Shown piece by piece: positions 7,627-15,604 of a stretch of 47,009 nt of DNA. The position numbers and the translations under genes were made by a program. Source of the stretch: Verrucomicrobiota bacterium. Lineage in GTDB: Bacteria > Verrucomicrobiota > Verrucomicrobiia > Chthoniobacterales > UBA10450. The stretch lies in contig QHPE01000155.1 in assembly GCA_003218945.1 (NCBI GenBank), positions 1 through 47,009 of the forward strand, written 5' to 3'. A model generated the notes under the pieces. That model saw only the letters and a program-made list of their open reading frames with translations. It searched no databases and was not told the DNA's origin. Position 1 is the first letter of the stretch, and each line of letters opens with the position of its first letter.

Positions 7627-9024
7627 GTGGTCGGCAAGATCTTAGAACCGGAAATCAGAAGTATGATCGAGGCGCGGAACTTCGCTGCCCTCCGTGAAAT
7701 ATTTCGCGAATGGCCGCCAGCGGACGTGGCCGAAGTGATTCTCGATCTGCCAGAAGACGAACAGGTGATCATCTTTCGTGTACTACCGCACGATCTGGCG
7801 GCGGACGTTTTTGAATACCTTGATTTCGACGCGCAACAAACGTTGCTCCGCGCGATGGCGCACGAGCAGGTCGTGGCCATCCTCAACGAAATGGCGCCGG
7901 ATGATCGCACGGCGTTGCTGGAAGAATTGCCAAGCGCAGCGGCGCGACAGCTGATCCGATTACTTACCCCGGAAGAGCGACGCATCGCGACGGCCCTGCT
8001 CGGTTATCCCGAAGACAGCGTGGGCCGGTTAATGACGCCAGATTTTATCGCGGTGCATGAGGACTGGACTGTGCAGCAAGTGCTCAATTACGTACGCGAG
8101 CACGGCCGCGACAGCGAGACACTAAACTTTGTATATGTCGTCGATGACCGCGGGAAACTGATTGATGACGTTCGGATGCGCGAGTTCCTGCTCCGGCCAC
8201 TCACGGCGAAGGTGAGCGAGATTCGCGATCAAACCTTTGGGGCGTTGAATGTGACTGATTCGCAGCAGGACGCATTGAATGTTTTCCGCAAGTACGATCG
8301 CGCCGCTTTGCCTGTAGTCGATTCAAACGGCGTACTGGTCGGGATCGTCACAGCCGACGACATGCTTGACGTCGCCGAGGAAGAAGCGACCGAAGACATC
8401 CAAAAATTCGGTGGCATGGAAGCGTTGGATGAGCCGTACATGCGCATTCCACTCTGGCGGATGGTGCGTAAGCGCGCCGGGTGGCTCATCATTTTGTTCC
8501 TGGGGGAAATGTTAACCGCGACCGCAATGGCAAGTTACCAGGAGGAACTTGCGAAAGCGCTCGTGCTGGCGCTGTTCCTGCCGCTCATCGTTTCAAGCGG
8601 CGGCAACTCTGGATCACAAGCTTCGACTTTGATGATTCGCGCCATGGCATTAGGCGAAGTGACTTTGCGCGATTGGTGGCGAGTCATGGGTCGGGAAGTG
8701 CAGGCTGGCCTTTCGTTAGGCGCGATTCTGGGAGCCATCGGCGTTGTTCGTGTGGCCGTATGGGCGATCATTGGCGAACAATATTTGCATCGACAGCCGT
8801 ACGGTCCGCATTGGCCGCTCGTGGCCATCACCGTTGGAATTTCCCTCGTCGGTGTTGTAATCTGGGGAACGCTTTCCGGTTCCATGCTTCCCTTTCTTCT
8901 GCGCAGAATCGGCGCCGACCCTGCGACATCATCTGCGCCATTTGTTGCAACTTTGGTCGACGTAACGGGACTAATTATTTACTTCAGTATCGCGCTGGTA
9001 ATTATGCGCGGTGTGATGTTATAG
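7627..9024 (+). CDS. mgtE: Magnesium transporter MgtE
   Basis: Complete MgtE Mg2+ channel of 465 residues in the inner membrane. The order is an N-terminal superhelical MgtE_N domain (about 1-125, with WPPADVAEVILDLPEDEQ), two CBS domains (about 135-255, with YVVDDRGKLIDDVRMREFL and PVVDSNGVLVGIVTADD) and five transmembrane helices from about residue 285. The pore signatures PLIVSSGGNSGSQASTLMIR and DPATSSAPFVATLVDVTGL are present. The start is a GTG; starting there gives KILEPEIRSMIEARNFAALRE, the expected family beginning, while the ATG 36 bases later would cut into the first helix. The cytosolic N and CBS domains sense Mg2+ and gate the pore in characterised homologues. Transcribed alone, divergently from the fadJ operon. 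Confidence 0.95.
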   Translation: MVGKILEPEIRSMIEARNFAALREIFREWPPADVAEVILDLPEDEQVIIFRVLPHDLAADVFEYLDFDAQQTLLRAMAHEQVVAILNEMAPDDRTALLEELPSAAARQLIRLLTPEERRIATALLGYPEDSVGRLMTPDFIAVHEDWTVQQVLNYVREHGRDSETLNFVYVVDDRGKLIDDVRMREFLLRPLTAKVSEIRDQTFGALNVTDSQQDALNVFRKYDRAALPVVDSNGVLVGIVTADDMLDVAEEEATEDIQKFGGMEALDEPYMRIPLWRMVRKRAGWLIILFLGEMLTATAMASYQEELAKALVLALFLPLIVSSGGNSGSQASTLMIRAMALGEVTLRDWWRVMGREVQAGLSLGAILGAIGVVRVAVWAIIGEQYLHRQPYGPHWPLVAITVGISLVGVVIWGTLSGSMLPFLLRRIGADPATSSAPFVATLVDVTGLIIYFSIALVIMRGVML

Positions 9025-9035
9025 GCGTCGCACAC

Positions 9036-9062
9036 TGTAGCGTCCGCTGTCATCAGCGGATA
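9036..9062. repeat. Half TGTAG element downstream of mgtE
   Basis: TGTAGCG followed by the hairpin TCCGCTGTCATCAGCGGA starts 12 bp after the mgtE stop. It looks like one half of the bipartite palindrome family. It lies between two genes that end towards each other, so it may also act as a weak terminator. Confidence 0.55.
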
Positions 9063-9102
9063 GGCTTCCTCCGTCATACCCCAAAAGCAACATCCGGCTC
9101 GG

Positions 9103-10095
9103 TTACCTAGCCAGTTCTTGAATTACTTTCTCGATCCCGCTAACCACTAGCGTAAAACGATCGTAATCAAGTTTGTCGGGCGTGTCGTTGGACGAGTGAT
9201 AGTAGGGATATCGAAACGGCGCGGTATCAGTGACCATGATGGCCGAATAACCGTACTTCCAGAACGACCATTGATCAGACCAACTGACGCCGGGAACAAA
9301 CCAGGGAAGCGCTGCTCCCTCCGATGGAATCTTTGCATGCCTTCGGAACAGCGGGACTACGCGACGAAGCAGCGGCCTTGAATGAATGTTGCTGACGAAG
9401 CCGATGAAGTTACCGACTTTCGGATAAGGGATGCCCAGCACCGGTGAGGGATATCTCTGCGAGTGCGGCGCATCTGAGAAGTAGCCGATCGTTTCCAAGC
9501 TGATCATTGCGGAGATCTTGTCGCCGCGTTCCTTGCATCTACGGGCATAGACCAAACTTCCCATTTCACCCGTCAAAAAATAAGGGGGTTCCTCATTCAC
9601 AAACGCGACGAAGCGCAACGTGTGTTTCGGTCTTGTGCCGGCAAACCGCCGAGCGAGCGCAATCGTTGCAGCCACCCCAGTGCCGTTATCATTTGCGCCA
9701 GGCGAACCAAAGACGGAGTCGTAGTGCGCGCCGATGACGATGATCTCCGGGCGACTCCCCGAGATTTCTGCTTCGACATTGTGGCACGCTTGTCCCTGCA
9801 TCTGATAGCTGTCTCTTCGGGTCCGCAGACCCGCTCGCGAAAAAGAACCTTCGATGAAATCGGCAGCGGCATTGAGTTGTGCATAATGCCACATGTTGCG
9901 TTCGCCAATTTCTCCTGCGAGCTTTTGTACGTCCGTTCGGAGCTCTTCGCGCAACGCGATTTCATCAGGCGACAGCAAGCCCGCCTTGGAAGCATTCTTT
10001 CCAGGCATTCTCATTCCAAACCACCAGAGTAACACCAAAATGGCGGCGACGGCGATGGTGACGCGCAGCGCGCTGGACAGAATTTTCAAAAGCAC
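9103..10095 (-). CDS. Membrane-anchored M28 family metallopeptidase
   Basis: A 330-residue protein with one N-terminal membrane segment (about residues 8-28), then an M28 zinc exopeptidase domain likely exposed in the periplasm. The zinc-binding pattern is visible: His124 in IGAHYDS, the bridging Asp136 in GANDNGTG, Glu168/Glu169 in FVNEEPP (catalytic Glu and ligand), and a C-terminal His in YYHSSNDTPDKLD (about 300). M28 members are aminopeptidases or carboxypeptidases, and the substrate cannot be told here. It stands alone, transcribed towards mgtE, and a repeat-rich gap separates it from the ABC export operon. Confidence 0.85.
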   Translation of the reverse strand: MLLKILSSALRVTIAVAAILVLLWWFGMRMPGKNASKAGLLSPDEIALREELRTDVQKLAGEIGERNMWHYAQLNAAADFIEGSFSRAGLRTRRDSYQMQGQACHNVEAEISGSRPEIIVIGAHYDSVFGSPGANDNGTGVAATIALARRFAGTRPKHTLRFVAFVNEEPPYFLTGEMGSLVYARRCKERGDKISAMISLETIGYFSDAPHSQRYPSPVLGIPYPKVGNFIGFVSNIHSRPLLRRVVPLFRRHAKIPSEGAALPWFVPGVSWSDQWSFWKYGYSAIMVTDTAPFRYPYYHSSNDTPDKLDYDRFTLVVSGIEKVIQELAR

Positions 10096-10155
10096 ATCGC
10101 CATCAAATTAATGAATACGAAGGTAACCGAAAGCGTGTTTGCGTAACTTCTGAGG

Positions 10156-10318
10156 AGCACACGCGGCCCGCGTGTGCCGTTCGGCGGCCCGCCGAACCGC
10201 CCTTGGGGAGAAGCGGCATCTCCCAGAGCTTCTCTTGAAAAATCGCGCTTCTCATGCTCGCGATTTTTCGGCCAGCGGCCGAAAACAGCACGCCGGCTGC
10301 GTGCGCTCCCCGGGATTC
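10156..10318. repeat. Composite palindromic repeat cluster
   Basis: Several nested inverted repeats fill the gap upstream of the M28 gene: CGCGGCCCGCG, GTTCGGCGGCCCGCCGAAC, a 33-bp hairpin at 10237-10269, TTTCGGCCAGCGGCCGAAA, and an outer GGAGCACACGC / GCGTGCGCTCC pair. The end GCTCCCCGG is shared with the 57-bp inverted repeats at 37454 and 40754, suggesting a common, longer multi-hairpin family. Confidence 0.65.
10237..10269 (-). terminator. Hairpin downstream of the ABC permease gene
   Basis: A perfect 11-bp stem, GAAAAATCGCG / CGCGATTTTTC, with an 11-nt loop, about 57 bp past the permease stop. On the minus strand the stem ends in a T run, so it could stop transcription of the export operon. 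It sits inside a cluster of repeats, so a purely repeat-derived origin is also possible. Confidence 0.45.
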
Positions 10319-10325
10319 TTATCGG

Positions 10326-11450
10326 TCACGCGAGCTTTTTCCGGAACCGTATAGCGCAAAGACTAAAAAGCAGATTCGACATCACAATAAGTACCAGCAG
10401 GTTGGGCCAGTATTCGAAAAAATTTGCGCCGCGCAGAATGATTGCGCGCATGAGCGCGATGAAATACGTCGTAGGAAACAGCGCACCGAGCGCATAGAAA
10501 ATCCACGGCATTGTTTCACGCGGGAAAATGAAGCCAGAAAAGAAAACGCTCGGCAGCAGGAAGACCATGGACATTTGCAGCGCCTGCATTTGGTTTTCGG
10601 CTCTGGTCCCAACGAGCAAACCGAGGCTTAGCAGCGCAAACACATACACCAGTGTCGAAAACATCATGGAGAAAACATTGCCCTCGATCGGAACGAAAAA
10701 CACAAAACGCATAATGGTGAACAAAACGACCGCCATGGTCATGCCAATGCAGAGATATGGAACCAGCTTGCCGAGCATGAGCCCGGCGGGGCTCAATGGG
10801 CTCACCAGTAATTGCTCAAGTGTGCCGCGTTCGCGTTCGCGCACCAAAGCCATGGCCGCGGCAACTGTGGTTCCAATTTGCAAGACCACGCCTATCACGC
10901 CGGGCACAAAAAAGTTCGGCGCTCGCATGGCCGGGTTGTAAAGCATCTGCGGGCGAACATCGATCGGCATACCCGTTCGGCCGGCGTCGCGCATCAATGA
11001 TTCCATTGATTGCGTCAACGCCACGCCGAGCCCGGTTTGCAGAGCCTGCAACGCCGTGGTGGAATTGGATCCGTCAACAAGCAGTTCCACCTGTGCGGAG
11101 TGCCCTGCCATCAGTTCGCGGGTAAAGTTTGGCGGGATGTAAAGCGCGGCGTACGCGCGCCCCTTGCGCATGTCGCTTTTCAGTTGGTCGAGACTTTGTA
11201 CTTCGCCAACCACGCGAAATGATTCGGTGTTCACGAAGCGATCGATCAACTGGCGGCTCTCAACGGTCCGATCTTCATTGAAAACAAGCATCGCCATGTG
11301 TTTCACGTCGTTGTCGAGTGCATAACCGAACGCGACCATCTCGATCAACGGCGGAAAAAAGAAAAAAAAGAGTGTCAGCGGATCACGCCAGACGACGATG
11401 AACTCCTTGAACAGAATTGCGCCAAGCCCTCTAAACGGTTTGTGCTTCAT
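10326..11450 (-). CDS. ABC-2 type multidrug export permease (YbhR/YbhS-like)
   Basis: A 374-residue inner-membrane permease of the ABC-2 class. One N-terminal helix (LFFFFFPPLIEMVAFGYAL) precedes a large periplasmic domain (about 50-175), followed by five membrane segments. The cytoplasmic signature RERERGTLEQLLVSPLSPAG and PSVFFSGFIFPRETMPW are typical of the YhhJ/YbhR/YbhS group, which export drugs or other small hydrophobic compounds. It is the last gene of the TetR-HlyD-ATPase-permease operon, but it is separated from its ATPase by a 435-bp cassette carrying a GIY-YIG gene. The exported compound is unknown. Confidence 0.88.
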   Translation of the reverse strand: MKHKPFRGLGAILFKEFIVVWRDPLTLFFFFFPPLIEMVAFGYALDNDVKHMAMLVFNEDRTVESRQLIDRFVNTESFRVVGEVQSLDQLKSDMRKGRAYAALYIPPNFTRELMAGHSAQVELLVDGSNSTTALQALQTGLGVALTQSMESLMRDAGRTGMPIDVRPQMLYNPAMRAPNFFVPGVIGVVLQIGTTVAAAMALVRERERGTLEQLLVSPLSPAGLMLGKLVPYLCIGMTMAVVLFTIMRFVFFVPIEGNVFSMMFSTLVYVFALLSLGLLVGTRAENQMQALQMSMVFLLPSVFFSGFIFPRETMPWIFYALGALFPTTYFIALMRAIILRGANFFEYWPNLLVLIVMSNLLFSLCAIRFRKKLA

Positions 11451-11459
11451 GGCTGGCTT

Positions 11460-11488
11460 GTCATCCCGAGCGAAGCGAGAGACCCCAC
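11460..11488. repeat. GTCATCCCGAGCGAAGCG repeat, left flank of the GIY-YIG gene
   Basis: This 29-bp sequence matches the reverse complement of 11866-11894 at 24 of 29 positions by direct comparison. Together they form terminal inverted repeats around the GIY-YIG gene. Confidence 0.82.
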
Positions 11489-11509
11489 AAAATACGCAAA
11501 ATATCCGAA

Positions 11510-11857
11510 CTAGGATCGATCATTGTTGGCACCTCGAACTGCTGAAGTATGCGAAGGACGTTTGACATGTTGAAAAAGCATCGGCGATAAATCGGTCCAC
11601 TTGGGATTCTTCGTTTCGACCAATGCATTCTTCTTCTCGCGCCACCAGCCCTTGATTTCCTTTTCATGTGCGATCGCGTCTCGGGGATCATCGAAACACT
11701 CGTAATACACGAGTCGATTGGCCTTGTAGGATTTTGTGAACCCTTCGATCTCCCCGCTCTGATGCTGCCACACTCGTCGCACTAAACTGTTTGTGATTCC
11801 GGTGTAGAGCACGACGCGGCTTCGATTGGTCATCATATATACGTAGAACGCCTTCAC
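11510..11857 (-). CDS. Stand-alone GIY-YIG domain nuclease-like protein
   Basis: Small GIY-YIG superfamily protein (about 115 residues). The family core is complete: FYVYMMTNRSRVVLYTGITN contains the two conserved tyrosine motifs, followed by the conserved Arg in LVRRVWQHQSG and the metal-binding Glu in AIAHEKEIKGW, then NPKWTDLSP. The start is uncertain. A GTG at 11857 gives the expected beginning; the longer frame from 11884 starts inside the flanking repeat. The last 20 or so residues (after PMLF) have no family resemblance and read into spacer sequence. The gene lies inside the TetR/HlyD/ABC operon, in the same orientation, between two inverted copies of a dispersed repeat, so it is more likely a mobile passenger than part of the exporter. 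Confidence 0.83.
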   Translation of the reverse strand: MKAFYVYMMTNRSRVVLYTGITNSLVRRVWQHQSGEIEGFTKSYKANRLVYYECFDDPRDAIAHEKEIKGWWREKKNALVETKNPKWTDLSPMLFQHVKRPSHTSAVRGANNDRS

Positions 11858-11865
11858 TCTAATTC

Positions 11866-11894
11866 GTGAGGTCCTTCGCTTCACTCAGGATGAC
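11866..11894. repeat. GTCATCCTGAGTGAAGCG repeat, right flank of the GIY-YIG gene
   Basis: Inverted partner of 11460-11488. It ends 11 bp from the stop codon of the ABC ATPase gene. Confidence 0.82.
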
Positions 11895-11905
11895 AATCAT
11901 TGGTA

Positions 11906-12865
11906 TCACGCGGCTTTTTGTCGTTCCGCCGCGTGCTTGGCGGAAAGCTCGACGAACACGTCTTCCAGGGAAGGACCTATTTCATGAATCTCGACATGCG
12001 CGACGCCGACTTTGCGCAGTTGTTCCTCGATCTGCGCGCGCTTGACGGTGTCATCGACGAGCAAATGCATCGATTGACCGAAAATTGTGGCGCTGCGCAC
12101 TCCGGTCATCTCATGCATTGCGTGGAGTGCCGCCGTCACGTGATCGCAAGTCACGTCCAGCCGGCGTGTCCCGGATGGATTCACCTCCGGCAGCTTTTTC
12201 AACTCATCCGGCTCACCACACACGATCAATTTCGACATGTAGATGTAGCCGACATGATCGCAGCGCTCGGCTTCATCCATGTAATGGGTTGTCACGAACA
12301 GGGTCATCCCTTTGCCGGCAAACTCGAAGAGCAAATCCCATAGTTCACGTCGGGCGACTGGATCGATGCCGGCGGTCGGCTCATCGAGAAAGAGCACACT
12401 GGGCCTGTGCATAAGCGAACAAGCCATCGCCAAACGTTGACGCCAGCCACCGGACAGCTGAGCAGCGCGCCTATCGATGTACGGCTCCAGATGGGTCGTG
12501 GCGATCATTTCGTCGCGCCGCTGGTCTAATTCGCCACCGCTCAACCCATAAAGTTTTCCAGCAAAGATCAGATTCTCATTCACAGTCAGCTCGTCGTAGA
12601 GCGAAAATTTCTGCGACATGTAGCCGATCATTTCCTTGATCGGTTCCAAATCCCGCACGATGTCGTGGCCGCCGATTCGCGCCGTGCCTTCGGTCGGCTC
12701 CAGAATGCCGCAGAGCATCCTGATCATTGTTGTTTTCCCCGACCCATTTGGGCCGAGAAAACCGAAGATCGATCCTTTTCCGACGGAAAACGAAACGTGG
12801 TCAACCGCGGTGAAAGCGCCGAACCGCTTCGTCAACCCTTCGACTTCGATCATCGGCTCAGACAT
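11906..12865 (-). CDS. ABC transporter ATP-binding protein (YbhF/DrrA-like)
   Basis: A 319-residue nucleotide-binding subunit that powers the ABC-2 permease encoded downstream. Walker A GPNGSGKT (about 38-45), Q-loop in YMSQKFSLYDELTV, signature LSGGWRQRLAMA, Walker B VLFLDEPTAGIDP and the switch His in FVTTHYMDEAE are all intact. The C-terminal 90 residues resemble the extension of DrrA/CcmA-type multidrug ATPases. It is the third gene of the operon starting with the TetR regulator. A 72-bp gap separates it from hlyD. On the 3' side, the GIY-YIG cassette intervenes before the permease. Confidence 0.93.
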   Translation of the reverse strand: MSEPMIEVEGLTKRFGAFTAVDHVSFSVGKGSIFGFLGPNGSGKTTMIRMLCGILEPTEGTARIGGHDIVRDLEPIKEMIGYMSQKFSLYDELTVNENLIFAGKLYGLSGGELDQRRDEMIATTHLEPYIDRRAAQLSGGWRQRLAMACSLMHRPSVLFLDEPTAGIDPVARRELWDLLFEFAGKGMTLFVTTHYMDEAERCDHVGYIYMSKLIVCGEPDELKKLPEVNPSGTRRLDVTCDHVTAALHAMHEMTGVRSATIFGQSMHLLVDDTVKRAQIEEQLRKVGVAHVEIHEIGPSLEDVFVELSAKHAAERQKAA

Positions 12866-12937
12866 AAACAGAGAATTTGGAAACCATGAAACCAGAAAGG
12901 ATATCTAGTGAAACTCCTGGATTCCTGGATTCCAGAT

Positions 12938-13846
12938 TCATTTCACATTTGGAAAGTAAACATCCGCCGCCATTCCGGCGCGGAGACGATCGTCGTCGCT
13001 GGGCAAACGGACCTTCACGCCGAATACTTGTTTGATCCGGTCAGCGACGGTTTGCACATTGCGCGGCGTAAATTCGGCCTGTCGATTGATCTGTTCGACC
13101 ACGCCGTCGAAGTCGGTATGCGGAAACGAATCCACACGGACGCGGACGTGCTCGCCCAGCTTGATTAAACCCAGCCAAGATTCAGGGACATAAACGCGCA
13201 CCCAGAGATGTCCGGTCAACAACAGCGTGGCGGCCTCGCGATTGGCCGGCAGCACGTCGCCCATCTTTACGCTGAGCACCTCTAGAATGGAATCCGCCGG
13301 GGCAGTAACCTGCATTTCTGCCAACTGCGCATCGATATCTCCAAGTTGCGCACGGGCCTGTGCGACGCGCATCTTCGCCGCCGCCACATTTTTCTCCTGC
13401 GCTTTCGCCGCGCTGTCGGCGCGCTCCGCGTCAGTAGCCGAAACGACCTTGCGCTGAAGCAAATCCTGCTGGCGCCGCGCGTCGTCGTGCAAGAACACCA
13501 GTTGCGCTTCCTGGGCGTCGGCGTCGTGAACCGCGGTGTCGATTTGCGCAGCAGCAAGATCACGCCGCGCTCGCAGCTCTGACGCATCGAGTTGCACGAT
13601 CACCTGTCCTTCGTGCAAACGATCTCCTTCCCACGCGAAGATTTTCTCCACGCGCCCGCCCGCACGCGGTCCCACGTGCGCTTCGTCCACTTCAATCGTC
13701 CCCGAAACCGCGTTCTTTCGGTCACTGCAACCAGCAAACAAGAGAAACAACGTGAAAACTCCGACCAGAAGAATCAACTCCGAATGAACCCGCAAGCCCC
13801 GATCACTTTGGGGTTGCCGATTTCGCCTAACGAATGGCGCGTTCAC
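12938..13846 (-). CDS. HlyD-family periplasmic adaptor lipoprotein of the ABC exporter
   Basis: Membrane-fusion (adaptor) protein of 302 residues. An N-terminal hydrophobic segment ends in a lipobox-like LLFAGCS (Cys about 40). A biotinyl-lipoyl-like half motif (GRVEKIFAWEGDRLHEGQVIVQLDAS) is followed by a predicted coiled-coil hairpin (about 90-170, rich in Ala, Gln and Arg), then the second lipoyl half (VTAPADSILEVLSVKMGDVL) and a beta-barrel domain. This is the arrangement of YbhG/EmrA-like adaptors. The start is a GTG that overlaps the TetR stop codon (GTGA), indicating translational coupling. It is expected to link the inner-membrane ABC exporter to the outer membrane; no outer-membrane channel gene is nearby. 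Confidence 0.9.
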   Translation of the reverse strand: MNAPFVRRNRQPQSDRGLRVHSELILLVGVFTLFLLFAGCSDRKNAVSGTIEVDEAHVGPRAGGRVEKIFAWEGDRLHEGQVIVQLDASELRARRDLAAAQIDTAVHDADAQEAQLVFLHDDARRQQDLLQRKVVSATDAERADSAAKAQEKNVAAAKMRVAQARAQLGDIDAQLAEMQVTAPADSILEVLSVKMGDVLPANREAATLLLTGHLWVRVYVPESWLGLIKLGEHVRVRVDSFPHTDFDGVVEQINRQAEFTPRNVQTVADRIKQVFGVKVRLPSDDDRLRAGMAADVYFPNVK

Positions 13847-14469
13847 GCTTTCCGTCCTTTTGGCGTTAGCGCGCCCTCAAGAACAATCTTGAGGATGCCG
13901 GCGTAGCCTTCTTTCGGCGTCATCCCAAGCTCCTCCATCTTCGGCGGATTCATGATCGATTGAACCATCGCCAGCAAGATTTCGATGATCAGTCTGGCCG
14001 GAACATCCTTGCGCACCATTCCCAGCCGTTGTCCATCGACAAAAAATTTTCCCATGTAGCGCTGGATTAGCGCGGCCCGCCGGCGCTCGACGAGTTTGAA
14101 GACGTCGGGCGCTTTCTGGCGCATATCGCGCACGAACGGCGGCTTGATCTCGTCCAGTTCGCGTTGGGTGCCAGCCAGCAACTCGCGCAAAGTTGCCGGA
14201 AAATCGTCCGGATGCGCGCGAGTAATTTGCTTTAGCGTGGCTTCGACAGCTGTTAATTTATCGGCCAGCACGGCCTCGAGTAGATCGAATTTCCCAGGAA
14301 AATAAGCATAAAGCGTCTTCTTGCTGATCCCGAGTTCCTCCGCCAGATCGTCCATGGTCACACTACGGAAGCCGTGACTAAAAAAGTGCCCCCGGGCAGC
14401 ATCAACAATGCGCTGCCGATTGGAATTGCTTTTCCGGCTTCGCGGCCACGGTTTGTGTGCCCGTTTCAT
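13843..14469 (-). CDS. TetR/AcrR-family transcriptional regulator
   Basis: A 208-residue repressor. The N-terminal helix-turn-helix (RQRIVDAARGHFFSHGF, then MDDLAEELGISKKTLYAYF, about 18-65) is canonical, and the C-terminal helical ligand domain is variable as in the family. The gene heads the export operon and overlaps hlyD by four bases. A 34-bp palindrome at 14492-14525, 22 bp upstream of the start codon, is a strong candidate for its operator, implying autoregulation and relief of export gene repression by an unknown ligand. Confidence 0.9.
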   Translation of the reverse strand: MKRAHKPWPRSRKSNSNRQRIVDAARGHFFSHGFRSVTMDDLAEELGISKKTLYAYFPGKFDLLEAVLADKLTAVEATLKQITRAHPDDFPATLRELLAGTQRELDEIKPPFVRDMRQKAPDVFKLVERRRAALIQRYMGKFFVDGQRLGMVRKDVPARLIIEILLAMVQSIMNPPKMEELGMTPKEGYAGILKIVLEGALTPKGRKA

Positions 14470-14491
14470 ATCGACGGTAGTGTTATCACAA

Positions 14492-14525
14492 CGTGGAAAC
14501 TAATCCAGTATATTTAGTTTCCACG
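14492..14525. promoter_or_regulatory. Candidate TetR operator
   Basis: Perfect 12-bp inverted repeat CGTGGAAACTAA / TTAGTTTCCACG separated by 12 bp (ATCCAGTATATT). It lies just upstream of the tetR start and is AT-rich in the centre, as expected for a promoter overlapped by an operator. It does not resemble the dispersed repeat families of this window. Binding is inferred from position and symmetry. Confidence 0.7.
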
Positions 14526-14763
14526 ACCACTAAAACGTTTAACCTGGTTGCGAACCGAAAATGTCGAATGGATGGCGACCCCTTGCCTATCGAGCGCGAA
14601 TCCTGCAAAACCCACTCCGCCGAAAGCGCATTTCAGAACGAGTGGCTATTCGCTGTGCACGGAAAATGTTCCCGTTAAAACACGAACTTTTTGGACGGGG
14701 CGAGAAGCGTCGTGCTCCCGACGTCATAAACAGCAGTCACCGGCGCGAATTATTCAGAAGCAC
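14526..14763. other. Intergenic region without a recognised gene
   Basis: Short plus-strand open frames here (for example 14493-14678 and 14561-14767) show no domain, signal peptide or ribosome-binding site. The region separates the tetR operon promoter from the 3' end of the next minus-strand gene. Confidence 0.4.
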
Positions 14764-15321
14764 CTAGTGTGCTCCAGTTTCAGTTTTCGGTTCGAGATAG
14801 GTGAACCTTTTCAGCACTTCACCCAGCGCGTGCGCATCTTTGCGATAACTCGCCTCATCGCGCGATGAGAGAACGATGTAAGCCACCGCCTTGGGCAACT
14901 GGATGTAGGCTACGCGTTCCCATTGAGAATACGTTTTCGTGGCAGGGTACTCGTTGATAAAGAAGGACTGTCCGTTACCGGTGGTTCCTTTGTCGATCTT
15001 TTCCTTCGGCTTTCCGTGCTTACTGTGCATTTGTTTGATAGCCACTTGCACGAACTTCTCAGCATCCTCGTAATCGGTGCCGGCGATTTTTGCATATATT
15101 ACTGTTCGCGCATCGGCCCAGGATTCACCTTTCGGATAAAGAACGCATGGCAGCCCCTGCTCCACGCCTGATTCGTTGTCCAGCACCCAGCCTTCCGGCG
15201 CAGCAATATTAAATGCGGCTTTCGGCCCGTAAACGATTCCGCCGGCATACTGGTTCTGTGCCGGAACTCCGGCAGGAAGAAACAACAGCGCTAAGCAAAC
15301 CACTCCTGCTGCTTTGATCAT
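14764..15321 (-). CDS. Secreted protein of unknown function
   Basis: A 185-residue exported protein. The ATG at 15321 follows GAAGATCGAG and starts a clean Sec signal peptide (MIKAAGVVCLALLFLPAGVPAQ). The open frame extends 53 codons further upstream, but that part runs into the MITE-like repeat at 15420-15586 and was excluded. The mature part has YGPKAAFNIAAPEGWVLDNESGV, ARTVIYAKIAG, then IVLSSRDEASYRKDAHALGEVLKRFTYL. This pattern, a small beta domain followed by 'SSR...' and a final helix, recalls PsbP/Mog1-like folds that describe themselves as 'fit after exponential' stress proteins, but I cannot assign a family. Confidence 0.7.
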   Translation of the reverse strand: MIKAAGVVCLALLFLPAGVPAQNQYAGGIVYGPKAAFNIAAPEGWVLDNESGVEQGLPCVLYPKGESWADARTVIYAKIAGTDYEDAEKFVQVAIKQMHSKHGKPKEKIDKGTTGNGQSFFINEYPATKTYSQWERVAYIQLPKAVAYIVLSSRDEASYRKDAHALGEVLKRFTYLEPKTETGAH

Positions 15322-15419
15322 CTCGATCTTCTGTTGTGCACACTTCCGGTACGGCGCACAAGCAAACAATTCTGGGCAAAACGCTGGCACGTGGATAAGA
15401 CTCATCTCGTAAACAGCAA

Positions 15420-15586
15420 TGTCATGTTGAGCGAAAGCGCTGCAACGAGATGCGAAGCATGAAGCCAGGCTTTCAAACATCTCAGTCTATTTCATGCACA
15501 ATGGAGAAATATCAGAGATTGAAAGCCTGGCCTCGCCCCGAAAGCTTTCGGGGCTGCGTTGCAGCTTCGCTTCGCTCACAATGACA
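15420..15586. repeat. MITE-like element, copy A
   Basis: A 167-bp unit starting TGTCATGTTGAGCGAAAGCG and ending CTTCGCTCACAATGACA. It has terminal inverted repeats plus inner inverted segments (GCCAGGCTTTCAAACATCTC against GAGATTGAAAGCCTGGCCTC). Copy B at 36134-36305 is the same element in opposite orientation and aligns end to end. Copy A ends 18 bp before the recQ start codon. It contains no open frame, so it would be non-autonomous. Confidence 0.8.
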
Positions 15587-15604
15587 TGAAGGAGCGTATG
15601 TAGA

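Noticed and set aside
14493-14678. Small plus-strand frame next to the tetR promoter
   Set aside because: It overlaps the operator palindrome, has no ribosome-binding site and no family resemblance.
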